From positions 56,695-120,694 of the forward strand of contig FN649752.1 in assembly GCA_000310025.1 (NCBI GenBank): 64,000 bases of DNA, written 5' to 3'. Made by a program: the position numbers and the translations under genes. The stretch's first letter is position 1. Every line of letters begins with the position of its first letter. Shown one piece after another: positions 62,863 to 64,000 of the stretch. The notes under the pieces were generated by a model, which did not search any database, was not told the origin of the DNA, and saw only the letters and a list, made by a program, of their open reading frames with translations. Origin of the DNA: Ectocarpus siliculosus (Eukaryota; Sar; Phaeophyceae; Ectocarpales; Ectocarpaceae).

Positions 62863-64000
62863 GCGGCGGCGGCGGCGGCGGCAGCAGCGACAGGAGAAGG
62901 AGGAGCAGCCGCAGCCGCCGCAGCCCGGGCCGCAACCGGTCGCGGAGGCGAAGCCCCAGCGCTAGCGTAAGCTACTACAGCAAGAGCAGGAGTAGAAGCC
63001 AAGATCGTCGCAGATCCAGGACCCCAGACCGAAGGCGGGATGACAGGGGCGGTAGCGGCAGCGGCTACCGTACGCCGGAGAAAAAGAAGAGCCGAAACCG
63101 CAGCAACACCCCCGTGCGCCTCAAGTCCTCCGAACGTCGGGGGGGCGGTAGCAAGTCGGGGCGAGAGGGAAGCCGCGGCCGCACGAGCAGCTCGAGGGAG
63201 AGGAAACGGGGGGGGGACTACGGCCGGGACTCGGTAGGCAGGGGTGGTGGCTCGATTGACGAGGGGAAGAGCATCATCAGCAGCAACGCGCCGGGCTCGA
63301 GCAGCAGGGGCAAGGACAAGGACAGCAGGGATCGAGGGAGAGATCGGGCCGCTCGGAGTAGTAGCCGCGACCGCAGCCGTGAACGGAGCCTCGAGCGTAT
63401 CCGTGACCGCAAGCGGAAGCGAGGGTCCAGCAGGGGCTCGCCGAGAGAGAAGGAAAAGGGGGACAGGTCCAGGAAGGAGAAGGGAGACTCGGGCCGGCGA
63501 GACAGCAGAGACTCCTCCTCCAAGCGGATCGACAGAGACGAAGAGAAGAGCTACGATCGGTCCTACGACAAGGAACGGTCCCCGCGCAAAGAACGTTCCC
63601 CGCGCCACAGAGACCGGTCCGTCAGCCGCCAGGCGGAACGCAGCAGCAGGAGGCGCAAAAGCGACAGCAAGGATCGCGGCGAAGAGCGAAGGAGGGGGGG
63701 TTCGAGGGCGGACGATAGCGACTACGACGATAGCGATGACGATGGCGGTGGCGAACCCGTGCGAGGCAGCGGGAGCGGCTCCAGACGCAGCAACAGCAGG
63801 GACACTGCCCGAAGTAGCGGTGGTAAGAGCGACAAGCATCGACCGTCTAGCGGGTCGGGGGGCAGGCCTCCAAAGGCACCGTCTGCGATGAAGGACTCCC
63901 GACCCCGCTCCAACGGTCACCGCCGCAGCTCTGACGCCGCGCGCGAGAAACCGCCATGGAGAGGTGAGGGCAGCAGAAGCAGCAGCAGCAGCAGAAGCAG
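62712..64000 (+). CDS. RS-domain (SR-rich) protein, incomplete at the window end
   Basis: An open plus-strand frame from ATG at 62712 to the last base, 429 codons without a stop. It is Arg/Ser-rich throughout: MSRRRRHRS, poly-Ser runs, a Gly run, then SRSRSQDRRRSRTPDRRRDD, TPEKKKSRNRSNTP, RDRSRERSLERIRDRKRKR, SPRKERSPRHRDRSVSR and an acidic DDSDYDDSDDD. Such RS domains occur in splicing factors and nuclear-speckle kinases, cyclins and cyclophilins, and are phosphorylated by SR kinases. No RRM, kinase or cyclin domain lies in the visible part, so the family stays open: the folded domain may be upstream through splicing or beyond the window. The minus-strand frame opposite (62613-63920) is a shadow, Ala/Ser/Leu-rich without motifs. 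The ATG could instead be internal, because the frame is open back to 62676. Confidence 0.75.

Noticed and set aside
62613-63920. 435-codon minus-strand frame
   Set aside because: It is the antisense of the RS-rich ORF: Ala/Ser/Leu-rich without motifs, open because of CAG/CGG repeats.
1-64000. Bacterial-type features: CRISPR arrays, operons, ribosome-binding sites, rRNA genes
   Set aside because: None seen. Repeats found are minisatellites, transposons or coding repeats, and genes are spliced singly, as expected in a nuclear eukaryotic genome.

Overview
The window is nuclear DNA from an intron-rich eukaryote, most likely a brown alga of the Ectocarpus type. The basis is 60-530 bp exons separated by 0.2-3 kb GT-AG introns, abundant CAG/CTG runs and the 'tactgctgta' word scattered through non-coding DNA, and Ty3-type retroelement debris. 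The species assignment is inference. A 100-base run of N (33510-33609) marks an assembly gap.

Left part (1-12 kb): repeat-dominated. A complete, apparently young LTR element (1948-6550, read on the minus strand) has 187-bp LTRs identical base for base, a TTTGT target duplication and one 753-codon gag-like ORF with two CCHC zinc knuckles, but no pol. It sits inside an older dispersed repeat (R2), whose second copy near 10.5-11.4 kb shows the unoccupied site. Between the two R2 copies lies a 459-codon ORF (8475-9854) of 28-residue repeats, each carrying two psi-K-x-E (SUMO-consensus) motifs.

Middle part (12-37 kb): a divergent pair made of a PH-like protein gene (minus, 12117-15269) and a YEATS-domain gene of the Yaf9/GAS41 class (plus, 15824-21382). 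Then follow long stretches with only weak coding signals: a putative small membrane protein (25155-26571), a small acidic ORF (29297), palindromic AT-rich repeats (32.8-33.45 kb), the N gap, a CT microsatellite, and a single-exon low-complexity ORF (34135-34959, minus).

Right part (37-64 kb): a head-to-head pair encoding a VPS9-domain Rab5-type exchange factor (minus, 37615-42982) and a TBC1D5-like Rab GTPase-activating protein (plus, 43735-49100), start codons about 750 bp apart. Both act on endosomal Rab switches in opposite directions. A decayed Ty3 reverse-transcriptase fragment and a TA-flanked 217-bp MITE lie in VPS9 introns. Further right are decayed Ty3 integrase plus chromodomain-like sequence (50510-52019), a possible transposase first exon (53536), a SURF6/Rrp14 ribosome-biogenesis gene with an RGG tail (minus, 56234-61242), and an RS-rich ORF (plus, from 62712) that runs off the window.

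Exon boundaries were read by eye from splice signals, phase and protein-family continuity. Where an exon could not be found this is stated.
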